Shown here: positions 33,311 through 45,207 of the stretch, one piece after another | How the letters are laid out: every line of letters begins with the position of its first letter | Numbering within the stretch: the first letter of the stretch is position 1 | Assembly: GCA_964019055.1 (NCBI GenBank) | Contig: OZ025219.1 | Coordinates: 10,629,888-10,693,887 of the forward strand | Source of the DNA: Anthopleura xanthogrammica | Taxonomy: Eukaryota; Cnidaria; Anthozoa; Actiniaria; Actiniidae | Reading direction: 5' to 3' | Length of the DNA: 64,000 bases | Notes under the pieces: generated by a model | Seen by the model: the letters and a program-made list of their open reading frames with translations, nothing else | Told to the model about the DNA's origin: nothing | Database searches by the model: none | Program-made: the position numbers and the translations under genes

Positions 33311-33365
33311 CTTTATGAACACGATCTTCTTCCAACGCTGACGAAATGATTGATGTAGGTAACAT
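33311..33365 (-). CDS. Weak candidate alternative first exon of the K+ channel
   Basis: ATG at 33365 opens 18 codons (MLPTSIISSALEEDRVHK) and ends in phase 1 at AAAG before gtttttat. It would join the 31955 acceptor in frame, but the donor is poor. Kept only for completeness with the stronger candidates. Confidence 0.15.
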
Positions 33366-35149
33366 GTTGGCGTCATTTCTTGACTACAGAAAAATGGACC
33401 GATTGAACCTCTACAATAACGGCGCAACAGATATTATAACCATAACAAACAACGCTCTTGTTAGAGGAAACCATTGATAAAGTCACTAGTCAGAAGTGGC
33501 CCTTAGGAAATGAGGTACTGAATACTACTAGCTTGAAGCTTATTGGATCAAACAAAGTACATGTATGATCTTTGATATTGAAGTCCTCGTTTTTTAACAG
33601 CCGAGCAGCATTTGGTGGGTGTTGTTGGCGGTGATGGAACTCAAGGGTCAAATCATGGAATGCTCTGAACTATGCTCTAATCAAAACAATGAATCAACAA
33701 ATCGAAAACATATTTACAGTAAAAGTTTTGCACTTAGAGGATTCTCTCATTCTTTTTGAAGTAAAAAATGAAATGGGAGAAAATGAAGATACAAGATTTT
33801 GTCAGTTTCAAAGGATAAAAATACTGTGACAATAAGATGGAAAACACAGCGAGATAATCAAGGTTGAAAACAGAAAAGGATTAGGACTGCATTCCTATGC
33901 GAAAATCACAAGAATATCAATGGAAATATAGACCTACCACTGAAGAGGACTGAGTTCTTTTTGATAGACGGAGGAATCGATAGCTGGAATTATGAGGATT
34001 CTTCTACAATAATCCCCTCTCCATAAATGCCTAGCTTGTTTGATAAAGTATTGATTCGTAGTTCGTTCAATCCAACATCATGAAAGAAAAATTATCAACA
34101 CAGCCTAATAATACTATCCTGTTTGATGAAGTTAGGAAAGGACCTGTTAGATGGACGCCAATCCAAGAAGCATACAAGCATACCGGACCTTGGCCTTAGC
34201 TACTGTATCAATGCCTTTAATATCGTTTGATAATCAGATGATGACAAATGAATGAATTACTAGCTTCAATCGATGACACAGAACACTAATTCTATAATTG
34301 AACGCAAGATTTGCTACACTAACTTTTACAAATAAATCTGTCAACATTGAAATGATTATAACAAGACGTTAGTCCGACACCGATGATCGAATAAAGCGAT
34401 TTTTCAGAAGCCACCTACTGGGATAATGAAATATTCAGATAAGTATAATTGCACCCCTTCAATCAAGTTATCATTTCTTGTCCACACGAGATATTGACGT
34501 AGTCATCTTGTCTAGAAGTTTCTTCAAATTCATTGAAATCTTTTTAAATTCCTTGTTTTAGCAAGTGTTCCTATTCGTGTCACGTGGATAAACAGGATAT
34601 TACATATAGCAACCTCGCCGCCAACAGGAGCTCAAATCTTAGACCCATTTCAGATATCTAAAGCAGGGTATCTGTATCTGTGTCACAGGCAAATCCACAT
34701 CTTTCATGGGTTTACTTGGTAACTGTTATCTATGCCAGCATCATAACTACGATTATCTCTACTTGTTGAATCCTACTTGTATGACGTAAACATGTGTAGA
34801 TTATTAGGGAACCTTTTACGCCCGTTTGGATATGTTACAAACAGGACAAAAAGATTTGAGTACAGTGAGTTCGGATTGGAGCTCAATGGGACCCATGCAG
34901 TACGTTTCAACATCTAGTTCAGTCCTAATCTTTCCATGGCAACTACTCCTCTAAGATAACCCGAAAAACTCAATGTTACAAGTGATGTGTAAAATGCAAA
35001 ACGCATCGTGCTCAGCTGAAAAGTGTAACATATTTTGTCAATATTGGGTTTCCTGGCAAATCATGTCCGAAGGGGAATGAGTCAAGGTTTGCGGTTTGCG
35101 CATGCCTCGACCATCCCTGCTTGGATGAAGATGATACTTTCCAATAGTT

Positions 35150-37219
35150 ATCGAATAGGTGGCTTTAGAATCTAACATGGCGGACAATGATCACGTGACG
35201 TCCATGGCTAGCCCTGAATCTGTCCCTGGTATCGAATAGATGGCTTTAGAATCTAACATGGTAGACAATGATCACGTGACGTCCATGGCTAGCCCTGAAT
35301 CTGTCCCTGGTATCGAATAGATGGCTTTAGAATCTAACATGGTAGACAATGATCACGTGACGTCCATGGCTAGCCCTGAATCTATCCCTGGTATCAAATA
35401 GATGGCTTTAGAATCTAACATGGTAGACAATGATCACGTGACGTCCATGGCTAGCCCTGAATCTGTCCCTGGTATCGAATAGATGGCTTTAGAATCTAAG
35501 ATGGTGGACAATGATCACGTGACGTCCATGGCTAGCCCTGAATCTGTCCCTGGTATCGAATAGATGGCTTTAGAATCTAAGATGGTGGACAATGATCACG
35601 TGACGTCCATGGCTAGCCCTGAATCTGTCCCTGGTATCGAATAGATGGCTTTAGAATCTAACATGGTAGACAATGATCACGTGACGTCCATGGCTAGCCC
35701 TGAATCTATCCCTGGTATCGAATAGATGGCTTTAGAATCTAACATGGTAGACAATGATCACGTGACGTCCATGGCTAGCCCTGAATCTGTCCCTGGTATC
35801 GAATAGATGGCTTTAGAATCTAACATGGTGGACAATGATCACGTGACGTCCATGGCTAGCCCTGAATCTGTCCCTGGTATCGAATAGATGGCTTTAGAAT
35901 CTAACATGGTGGACAATGATCACGTGACGTCCATGGCTAGCCCTGAATCTGTCCCTGGTATCGAATAGATGGCTTTAGAATCTAAGATGGTGGACAATGA
36001 TCACGTGACGTCCATGGCTAGCCCTGAATCTGTCCCTGGTATCAAATAGATGGCTTTAGAATCTAACATGGTAGACAATGATCACGTGACGTCCATGGCT
36101 AGCCCTGAATCTGTCCCTGGTATCGAATAGATGGCTTTAGAATCTAACATGGTGGACAATGATCACGTGACGTCCATGGCTAGCCCTGAATCTGTCCCTG
36201 GTATCGAATAGATGGCTTTAGAATCTAACATGGTGGACAATGATCACGTGACGTCCATGGCTAGCCCTGAATCTGTCCCTGGTATCGAATAGATGGCTTT
36301 AGAATCTAAGATGGTGGACAATGATCACGTGACGTCCATGGCTAGCCCTGAATCTGTCCCTGGTATCAAATAGATGGTTTTAGAATCTAACATGGTAGAC
36401 AATGATCACGTGACGTCCATGGCTAGCCCTGAATCTGTCCCTGGTATCGAATAGATGGCTTTAGAATCTAAGATGGTGGACAATGATCACGTGACGTCCA
36501 TGGCTAGCCCTGAATCTGTCCCTGGTATCGAATAGATGGCTTTAGAATCTAACATGGTGGACAATGATCACGTGACGTCCATGGCTAGCCCTGAATCTGT
36601 CCCTGGTATCGAATAGATGGCTTTAGAATCTAACATGGTAGACAATGATCACGTGACGTCCATGGCTAGCCCTGAATCTGTCCCTGGTATGGAATAGATG
36701 GCTTTAGAATCTAACATGGTGGACAATGATCACGTGACGTCCATGGCTAGCCCTGAATCTGTCCCTGGTATCGAATAGATGGCTTTAGAATCTAAGATGG
36801 TGGACAATGATCACGTGACGTCCATGGCTAGCCCTGAATCTGTCCCTGGTATCGAATAGATGGCTTTAGAATCTAAGATGGTGGACAATGATCACGTGAC
36901 GTCCATGGCTAGCCCTGAATCTGTCCCTGGTATCGAATAGATGGCTTTAGAATCTAACATGGTAGACAATGATCACGTGACGTCCATGGCTAGCCCTGAA
37001 TCTGTCCCTGGTATCAAATAGATGGCTTTAGAATCTAAGATGGTAGACAATGATCACGTGACGTCCATGGCTAGCCCTGAATCTGTCCCTGGTATCGAAT
37101 AGATGGCTTTAGAATCTAACATGGTAGACAATGATCACGTGACGTCCATGGCTAGCCCTGAATCTGTCCCTGGTATCGAATAGATGGCTTTAGAATCTAA
37201 CATGGCGGACAATAATCAA
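35150..37219. repeat. 81-bp tandem array, 25 full copies
   Basis: The core tcacgtgacgtccatggct recurs exactly every 81 bp: first at 35191, last at 37135, a distance of 24 x 81 with no length change. Units differ by a few substitutions (aacatggtag, aagatggtgg, aacatggcgg, gaatag or aaatag). Only the edge copies carry aacatggcgg. Each unit contains CACGTG directly followed by TGACGTC, plus ccatgg. In one plus-strand frame each unit is 26 sense codons (MALESNMVDNDHV...) closed by TAG. It lies in the long 5' region of the channel, upstream of its main exon. Confidence 0.98.
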
Positions 37220-37959
37220 GTGGCTTGTTCATATGTGGTTTCTGGGATGGACTTGAAACAAATCTAGTGACGTCAACTGATCAAGCACAAATATTCACGG
37301 TATGTGACAACAATTAAGTTATGAACAGCGAAACTCTCTGGTTTATTCTCAGTATGCGGGAGAAACTGGCTCCAATATACTAATAATTTATCTAATAATG
37401 ATCAGTTCATTTCTAGTGTCTGGCATACCAAACATAATTGTACTACTTAAATACACATGAATTTATATAACGTAACCTCTTTTCAGAGGCGTTTAGTTTC
37501 ATAAAACCAAATAACTACGAAGGCTGGATAGATTACTGTCTTTCTCATCTTTTGCTCGAAGGTAGACGGGAAAACCTAAATCATTTCCTCAGTAAAAGCA
37601 CTTGACAAGTTGACAAGAAACGGCAAGTGTCTATGCTCCATTGCTGATAAAAATACTGTAAACATTCTTAAAAATAAAACTTCTTCGCACAACTCGTGGT
37701 CCTTTTTTTCCTTGTAATTTTAATATATAGATATCTCTCGAAAGTTTTTTATTGTGTCATAGTGAGTAGGATTTCTTTTACCGACTCAAATATTGATGTA
37801 AATATAATTGAATTAAATATAATTATTTAATTCAATTCAATGGATTGAATGGATGTGTTTAATCTTTGTAATGTGTGATGTGTTGTTATACATGTCATCT
37901 AAATACGATTAAACTTCAAGTACATGTCTAAAAATACTAATAGAGGAGCAAGAAGAAGA

Positions 37960-38175
37960 ATAAAAAAAAATGGAAAGAACAACTAAGGAGGAGGGGAAAA
38001 ACAACTGGAGAACAGGAAGAATTGACAAGAAGAAGAACAAGAAGAACAGCAACAAGAACAGCAACAAGAACAATACAACTGGAGAATAAGAAGAACGGGC
38101 AAGAAGAAAAAGAGCAAGAAGAACAAGAACAAGACGAACGAGAAAACGAAGGAGGAGGAGGAGGAAGGAGGAGGA
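37960..38175. repeat. GAA/CAA-rich simple sequence
   Basis: Purine-rich aagaagaacaagaac and ggaggaggagg runs. Open frames through it are Arg/Thr/Glu-rich or, on the other strand, Ser/Leu-rich, and reflect composition rather than coding. Confidence 0.85.
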
Positions 38176-38273
38176 GGAGGATCAAGCGTAGATCAACAGT
38201 AGACCAGCCGTCGATTAGTCGAGTACAACAGGAGACAATACATTCAGCCTTGATAGAATCATGCACTGCTCAC

Positions 38274-38319
38274 CTTGCACCATGGATAACCTCCTCGAAG
38301 CTGTATTAATAACAATCAT
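38274..38319 (-). CDS. Candidate alternative first exon of the K+ channel (15 codons)
   Basis: ATG at 38319 opens MIVINTASRRLSMVQ and ends in phase 1 at the strong donor CAAG/gtgagc. Spliced to the acceptor at 31955 it would read in frame into GEMGASLG. Very short; an in-frame ATG before a good donor can occur by chance. Confidence 0.3.
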
Positions 38320-38639
38320 GGTTGTTAAATAAGCCAACAAACAAACTCTGCCACCACTGAATGATAAAGATGCACTCTCGTTTAACTCTGAGTGAGCTGT
38401 ATGTATATATATTGTTCTCCAAGACTGATTTTGAAGATTTTAGATATGCTTGATCGCATAACACGTTGTATCCAGTTGTGAGTCTGGAAGTTTCGCGCCA
38501 TTTGAATATCAAGTGCAAAAACTCTAGAGTCCTCTTTGTTTATACTCACTGTTGATAATCACGGATGGGGTCCCGTGTTATCCCGCGGGTCTGTCCCGTA
38601 ACGCTATCAGGCCTTTATCAATCAACTCATATGTTCAAA

Positions 38640-38940
38640 GCAACCAACAGTTGCACGAGGAAAAGGAACGGGAAAAGAAAACAAAGTAAAGAGAGAAAAA
38701 GGAGAAGAAAAGGATAAAAAGATGAAAGTGAAAGAAACAGACAAAATGAAGAACGAAAAAAGAGAAAGAAAGAAAATGGAAGGAAATAATGCATAACGAA
38801 TGAAGAGAAGAAAAATAAGAGATAAAAACACAAAGCAAAGTAAACGGAAACCAAACAAAACAAAAAGAACAAAAAGAAATGAAAAAAAAAATAATGAAAA
38901 AACGAAACGAAACGAAACGAAAGAAAAGCGAAGTAACAAA
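38640..38940. repeat. A/G-rich low-complexity stretch
   Basis: About 300 bases of gaaaa, aaagaaa and aaacgaaacgaaacg, including a (AAACG)n run near 38898-38922. The reverse strand gives Phe/Leu/Ser-rich ORFs in all frames, which I treat as artefacts. Confidence 0.85.
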
Positions 38941-39892
38941 CAAAGCAACTAAAACTAGAAAACTAGAACACAAGCTCTTGAAAATTAAAGAGAACAAATG
39001 CCACAGTAAATGATTTGTTTAGGTTTTGGCCTGCTGTACGTACTACTACTAGTTGGGTCAAACTTCTATAAACTATTTACAATTGTTAAATATATGCGCA
39101 TAACTTAACAAAAATCTGCTTGTCCAGTGACCTATGATGCACTCTACACATACTGTAGTAAACAGATACAAACTTATTACCATACGAGGTATTCGGCCAT
39201 TACACTGAGAATGAGTTTAAACTTCATTACAAAATTGCGTAGTTTATGCGAAAGAAAAACAGCCATAGAACGAAAATAATATCTCAATCACCTATGAAAA
39301 CTGAAAATTAAAACTCGAAATAAACTTTGATAAAGTTTTTGTTTTGTTTTGAAACGTTGAACTCTATAAATTTCGATATAGTTTTGAAATTGAAACAGAT
39401 AATTTGATTCTTTATAAATTATTAGAAGTTTAAAGGTATTAAATGGAGCGATAGCTAGATCAGTTTTGACTCTGTTTTGGCTGAAAGTTCGTTGTATTGT
39501 AGTTTATTTCGTGGGATTAATTAGTTCCATAGTGCTAGAGTCGTTGGGTCGTCAAAACAAGTGTCCAGAAATTTCTAAAGTTTTTGGCCTCACAGCACGA
39601 TAAAAGCTCTCTTTGAAGAAAAAAAAACTACGTATATCTTTAAAATTATTCGTTTGAGTTGATCAACTACAGTTCTAGACACCTTTTCAAAAGAGCAATC
39701 TAAAGGTATGGAGTCGGCGAGGCTGTCATTTTGTTCAGACTTCTGTACAAAATTTCCGGCTAAATATTTTGATATAGTTTGATTACAATATTGTCATAGT
39801 GATTGACAAAATACCAAGCAAATGTGACTTGAACAGTTTGACATAGTTTTACAGCTCAGGTTTCCTGCTTAGATCATAACTCAACAACATAC

Positions 39893-39971
39893 CTGGACGC
39901 ATCAGAATTCTAGCGTGTTTTTCTGTATCATCTAGTTCATGAGCAATGATTTGCATACGATGTGCCTGCAT
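39893..39971 (-). CDS. Candidate first exon of the K+ channel (26 codons, best supported)
   Basis: ATG at 39971 opens MQAHRMQIIAHELDDTE and closes after ARILMRP plus one base, at the strong donor CCAG/gtatgt. Phase 1 matches the phase-1 acceptor at 31955, giving ...LMRP-GEMGASLG. A ccatataaag (CArG/TATA-like) lies about 30 bases upstream of the ATG on this strand. The intron would be 7.9 kb and hold the 81-bp array. The coding-like composition and exact phase make this the most credible start. Confidence 0.55.
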
Positions 39972-42314
39972 GGTCAGTAGACACCCCTAAGGACTTCAAT
40001 CCATATAAAGAATATCACACTACACATTAAATATATTACAGTCAGTAGGAACTCGTCAAAGGTAAGTCAGCATCATTTGTTTCGTCAGATTTTTGACGGT
40101 TTCTTCGCCTCCATTTTGGATAAATTATGCAAGCTCGGTCAACTGAAGCGAAAGCGTCGGAGCAAAATATTTTGTTCAAACAATAGGTTATTCAGACTTG
40201 ACAATCAGATAAAAGGACAGCTATTTGATTTGTTTACAATAGAATAATTTCTCAATTGAAGCAGAAATTTCGAAAATTAGTGCAAAATGAAACATTTATT
40301 GAACACAACTGATATTAGGAATGATCCACTGACGTCCACTGACTGCATAGTTGCAGATAAAACAACATTTCGAACTCTTTTACAAAACGTTCAAGTGTCT
40401 AATGTTCTTGTTACATAATACGACTTTATTCAAGCTTACATCGTGTTCATTTGGGGTATTTGTCACTACTATATGGCCAATCCAGAACTGGGAAAAAAAT
40501 CGTTCTCTCTGTAGTCAGAACTACCAACTTTGTAGAAGATTCTACTAAGTTTAAGTTAAAAGTGACCTTGATGGAGAAATGAGACAGTAAATATGGTCAA
40601 AACCGGAGCTTATCTGACCTTCTCCTATCTAACTTTTGATGACGGTTTATGACGATCTGCGCATGTCTATAGGATTTTGGCAAAAAGGTGTGCACTGGAA
40701 TTTTACTGTAGGACGGGTACTACCATGGCCATCAGAGAACCCGGCTTCCTTTGAATGCCATTGCCACTGAGATTGGATAGCACGAAACGTTTAGTCCTCA
40801 AAAATTACGGTACAAGAAAATAAGTACGATGGTTAAGCAGTCTACAGCTATTTCAATAAATATCGTATTTTGAATATTAGATATATTAAAAAGTAAATTG
40901 CAGCTCGCGTCACCATGGTTATTTACTTTTCCTTGCAAGACTGGCGCCATATTTTAGTATAACACTTCTAATAGTCGGCCAAAATCAGGAAATGCTTATA
41001 ATACCACATCAATAGCATAGCTATAAGTCATCTCTCAATATATATCCTATATAGGCTCAAAAGGAAAATATCTTTTGTATTTTGTCAAAAATATCAGGGG
41101 AAAAAACAAGTATAGACCAAGAAGCAAAATAATCAGAAGATAATCTACAAATATTTTCACTACCAAAAAACCAATGGAAGATTATGAAGTAGCGGTAGAA
41201 CTCAGACATGAATCATTTATTCGATTTGGAAAAGAGCCACTTGAAGATTTTGGTATTTTGTTATTTTTCGCAAGTCTTTGGTGAGTATTTTGGTAGTATG
41301 CATGCATAGAATTTCTGTGGAGGGGAGGGGGGGAAGAGGAATAGCAATTCAACCCTCACCCCTTCCCTCAGCATTTTGAGAGGTGAATTAGCAATCATTT
41401 TATCATTCGATAGGAAGATAACTTATCATAGCCGGGTTAATTAGAAATCCAATACATGATTTACGAGCCGTTTTGACATAAAACCGTACATGTAAACACA
41501 TCTTTGACATATAAAAGCTAATCATGATGATGTAAAGAACTCAAGGTAAATATTGTAAGGAGAGCTAAAAACGCTGATGGTGAACATGAATTAAATAAGA
41601 GAAACCAACGGTACATGAAAAATAAGTGGCTTTCGATATGGATTAAATGAAAAAGAAAAAGAAAGGAAAAGAGGTTTGAAAAACGAGCATGAAAAACGAG
41701 CATGTATCGGCAACTAATATTGTTTAATAAAATCGATACAGTATCCAATTAATTGTTAGATACTGCAAAATATGTAGAAATAACGATAATCCTAACTGAA
41801 TTCTTTCATTCACAATTAAGAAGTTTATTGATAGCTCGCAATTTGTGAAAAGATTTGTCATAACATTTACAATAATGTTGCACGAAAGACTTCGAAAAAA
41901 ACGTCACGTAGCTAAAAAGCCTGCCTGTTCCTAAAAAGTAAGAAGCCAAAACATCCCAAACGAATATTTTTTCAGCTATCGTACTTAACAAGCTATTAGT
42001 AAAGCAATTTGTCAAAAAGAAAGTAAGATTTTCGGACAGTTTGCATACCATTACAAATGTTGAACAGGGGTACATTAAGAGACGAAGGGTCAAGAGCTGT
42101 CGATGAAAACCAACACACAACGAGATCAACTCTGTTCCCAAAACCAAGCGTTGAACAAAAAAATTTAAAATATTAAAACCATTTGTAAACAGATGAGAAA
42201 AATGCGATATGCATTGGCATTTTTTCATTAATTTTGTATCTATTTTTTAGGTAGATAACAACACATATTTAGTTAGCATTATAGATGAATGTTCAGTAAC
42301 GAATAGTTGAATAC

Positions 42315-42408
42315 CTGTGGAAGAACGATCATCTCGGGCCGGCGCAAGGGAGAATTTTCTGTGAAATGCTGGATTAGATTGAAGTCCAATTCCTGAAGCA
42401 GAATGCAT
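42315..42408 (-). CDS. Candidate alternative first exon of the K+ channel (31 codons)
   Basis: ATG at 42408 opens MHSASGIGLQSNPAFHRKFS and ends RDDRSST plus one base at ACAG/gtattc. Phase 1 fits the acceptor at 31955. Ser/Arg-rich N-terminus with RKFS and RDDRSS as possible kinase sites. Another frame of the same segment is also open, so the reading is not unique. Confidence 0.45.
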
Positions 42409-42846
42409 TTAATTAAACCACAACGTGGTTTGCGGGATCCAGAACTTTCTCTGCGACTAAAAACATTGAGTGTCTGAGCAAATCACTGAAAGTTATCCTG
42501 CCTCGATTTGGTACATGGTAGAGACCTACTGAGCGAGTAGCCTACCTTATCTGATAACTCACTGTTTGTAATATTAGATTCTCTTTTGTGGTATTATGAT
42601 TTTCCTTGAATACGATCAAGAATGATTTGAAGCTGTCTAAACTGAAATTACTTTTTTTATTCACACGAAAGTACAAGTAGTAGAGCTGAGGCCGGGACGA
42701 AATTGACAAAAAGATAAATTCGGAAAGAACTGTGATTAAAAAGAAGTAAAAAAACAGAACGAAAAAAAAAACATTCAAGGACAGTAAAACAACTATTAAA
42801 ACAAAATAATAAAAAAAAAAGACAATTATAACTTGAAAAAAAAACT

Positions 42847-42918
42847 TGCGTCGGCCGGGAATCGAACCCGGATCAACTGCTTGGAAGGCAGCTATGCTGA
42901 CCATTATACCACCGACGC
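42847..42918 (-). tRNA. tRNA-Gly (anticodon TCC)
   Basis: 72-nt cloverleaf on the minus strand. The acceptor arms GCGTCGG and CCGACGC pair; the anticodon arm is GCTGC-CTTCCAA-GCAGT with anticodon TCC; the T arm carries GGTTCGATTCC (B box) and the D arm TGGTATAATGG (A box). The discriminator is A. No intron. A run of nine T on this strand a few bases downstream is the pol III terminator. Sequence is close to the common animal tRNA-Gly-TCC, so it is probably functional. It lies inside the K+ channel's candidate 5' region, on the same strand. Confidence 0.97.
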
Positions 42919-43908
42919 TTCTTAGGAAAATAGGCTTAGAAAACCCTTAATATAACAAGGATGTCCACAGCAATTTCCTTTTATCTTCATTTTGTATCCC
43001 AATGATTGCTTACACTTTTTAGTCAAGTAATAAATACAGGTTTAAAATCATTAGCTTTATAAATTAAATCAACAACTTCTTTTTCAAAGCATCTTCACGC
43101 TTATTTACATAATTATATTCTATGGGTTCCCTGTGTTCTGGTCGATCTTAACTAAGTAAATCATAAATGAATATTTATAAAACTACTTTATCTAAAGAAC
43201 AGTTTACCATAATGGGATTTTCGATTTGTCGCGGCGATATCGTCTAGATACAGTGACGCAATGATGTATTTCGTAATTCTTAGCAGAAATATGTGTCGAT
43301 AATCGATGTCGATTCGATTCACAAATGTCGCAACGACATCGTGTAGTCGAGTCAAACACGTACGTCTTTCTATTTTTTGTTAAAATAAAATAGTTTGTTG
43401 CATTATTTTGAGTTTAAGGTTAAACCTCATCTAGAAACTGGAACTGTCGATAGATGGACGAGAATATGTTAGGTGAAAAACTTAATTCAGGTTCATTCAG
43501 GGAAGCACTTAAAAAGTAATCAGTCTGATTAAAACCTGTTGAACACTTTTGAAGTGGTTTGAAGACCTATTTTTGTTTAAGTGACAAATAATTGCGTTAA
43601 CTGCTATTACAAAACACAGAGGTATAAATATGTATTTCTTTCACGCCATTAAAAAAATTATCCAGAAACCTCTTCAAACGTCACAAAACGATCAAAGTTC
43701 TACAGCCAGCAAAAAAAAAAAATTTCATGTAATATGCTAAATAACGAAATAAGAAGGAAATAAAATGAGTTTTAAGATATGCCATATCAATTCAAAGAAG
43801 CGGTTAAAGCACGAAAGAACGAAGGCCAATGAGGGACGAACACTGATTTTCAGCTCGCCATTTTTTGTACGTTTTCATTCTACAAGTATAGAGCTAGCCG
43901 GTACCTAC

Positions 43909-43987
43909 CAAGTACTGTCAGAGCTGAGCCGGGTAAAGCGTTTGGCCTTCTTTCATCACTTAGTGAGCCAGTTAAGTTTGCATACAT
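43909..43987 (-). CDS. Candidate alternative first exon of the K+ channel (26 codons)
   Basis: ATG at 43987 opens MYANLTGSLSDERRPNALPG and ends ALTVL plus one base at the strong donor CTTG/gtaggt. Phase 1 fits the acceptor at 31955. Same length (79 bases) as the exon at 39893-39971, without visible sequence similarity. Confidence 0.4.
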
Positions 43988-44982
43988 CCCAAGTCTTCCA
44001 AAACACACGACGACTTTGCGATGTACTTTGATTCAGGCATACAGACGTTGTGTTCAATACCACGTTTAAAGACACAGTCTATCACTTAATCAAGGTATAT
44101 ATCATCACCATATAGTGGAAGGCAGCTAGAGAACTAAAACACCGTGAAAACCGAGGAACGGCATGCCCACAAGAAACTATGAATTCTAATATCTTCTGTA
44201 TCTTCTGTATGTATAGACGTCTTTTTCGATTTATCTATGTTTCTTGGTATAAATATATAATCATTTGTGGAGGTGTTTTTGCGTTCAACCAGGTGAAGAA
44301 CAGGCAATTGGTTAGTTTCGTTTCAACTAGCTTGAGATAATATCAAAACCGACGAGGGAAAATTGATAGTCAATCGAGGGAGTATAAATGTTTGAAAGTC
44401 TGGAGTTTCGTCATGTTCAATTCAAATTCAAAAAATAACTACAAAACCAAGGAAACGATTCATGAATTAGCAAGCATTCCCTAAAGAGCCTTTGGGTTTT
44501 GGAAATTTTTGTTTCAAAGCTCGAAAGTGTCGACAGTCCAAAACGAGAAGCCGTGATTATTTCTGGCGGTACTTTTCCCGCCAGATTGTCCTTGTCGCCC
44601 ACTCTACATGGGACTTGTTGCTTGTAAGATATTATCATGTATACACAAAATAGTACTGATAAAAAGAAACCAAAACAAGCAAGAAAACTGAAGAACTTTG
44701 ATTTGGCCAAAGTCAAAGTCAAGTCATTTCAATAGAAGTGGAGTTAAAACTCAAATCGATATGACAATTAAAGGCGACCAAAAGTCCGAGTGACGACAAT
44801 AAATTGACAACGGAAAATAATCGCATCTGCCATTTAAAGAAAGAGAACTGAAAAAGACAGAAAGAAGACAATGGATGATAAATAACACAGGTAGCCCATG
44901 CAGGTAGGAACTATAATACCGACTCATATTGTTGGAAAAAAGAACTGCATGGAAACCGCTCGTAGATGGTGGGAATGGGAAC

Positions 44983-45207
44983 GAGTACTGACAGAGAGTA
45001 TGAAGTAAGAGAGCACACCTCCATGTCCAATCAGTAATGATTTGAAAATCTATTTTTAGCTACGCGCGCAGCCTAAAATATTTTATCATGGGATTCCTGA
45101 TTCAGTTCAAGCTGCGCGCGCGGCTAAAAATAGATTTTCAAATAATTTTCATTGGGAAAGACCTATGTATGGGAGATGTGCTGTCTTACTTCATACTCTG
45201 TTGGTAC
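44983..45207. repeat. Foldback/MITE with two-level inverted arms
   Basis: Outer arms acagagagtatgaagtaaga and tcttacttcatactctgt frame inner arms tgatttgaaaatctattttt and aaaaatagattttcaaat that end in gcgcgcag/ctgcgcgcgc. About 225 bp; no ORF; no second copy found in the window. Confidence 0.85.

Noticed and set aside
33960..34020. Minus-strand exon ending at the strong donor AGTG/gtaggt (about 33937)
   Set aside because: No in-frame ATG in the phase needed by the channel, and as an internal exon its length breaks the phase. Could still be a noncoding 5' exon.
35150..37219. CRISPR-like array
   Set aside because: The units are uniform 81-mers with no variable spacers, in an animal genome. 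It is a tandem repeat.
37937..38309. Arg/Thr/Glu-rich and Ser/Leu-rich ORFs
   Set aside because: Simple GAA/CAA/GGA sequence; no conserved features, and the frames reflect the repeat.
38622..38997. Phe/Leu/Ser-rich ORFs resembling membrane proteins
   Set aside because: Three overlapping frames on the same strand are all Phe-rich because the opposite strand is a GAAA-type repeat.
41806..42904. ORFs of 140 and 120 aa on the minus strand
   Set aside because: Composition is AT-driven; one runs through the tRNA gene and a poly-T tract.
43190..43385. Open minus-strand frame of about 60 codons without ATG
   Set aside because: No start, no convincing acceptor and a weak donor; no family match.
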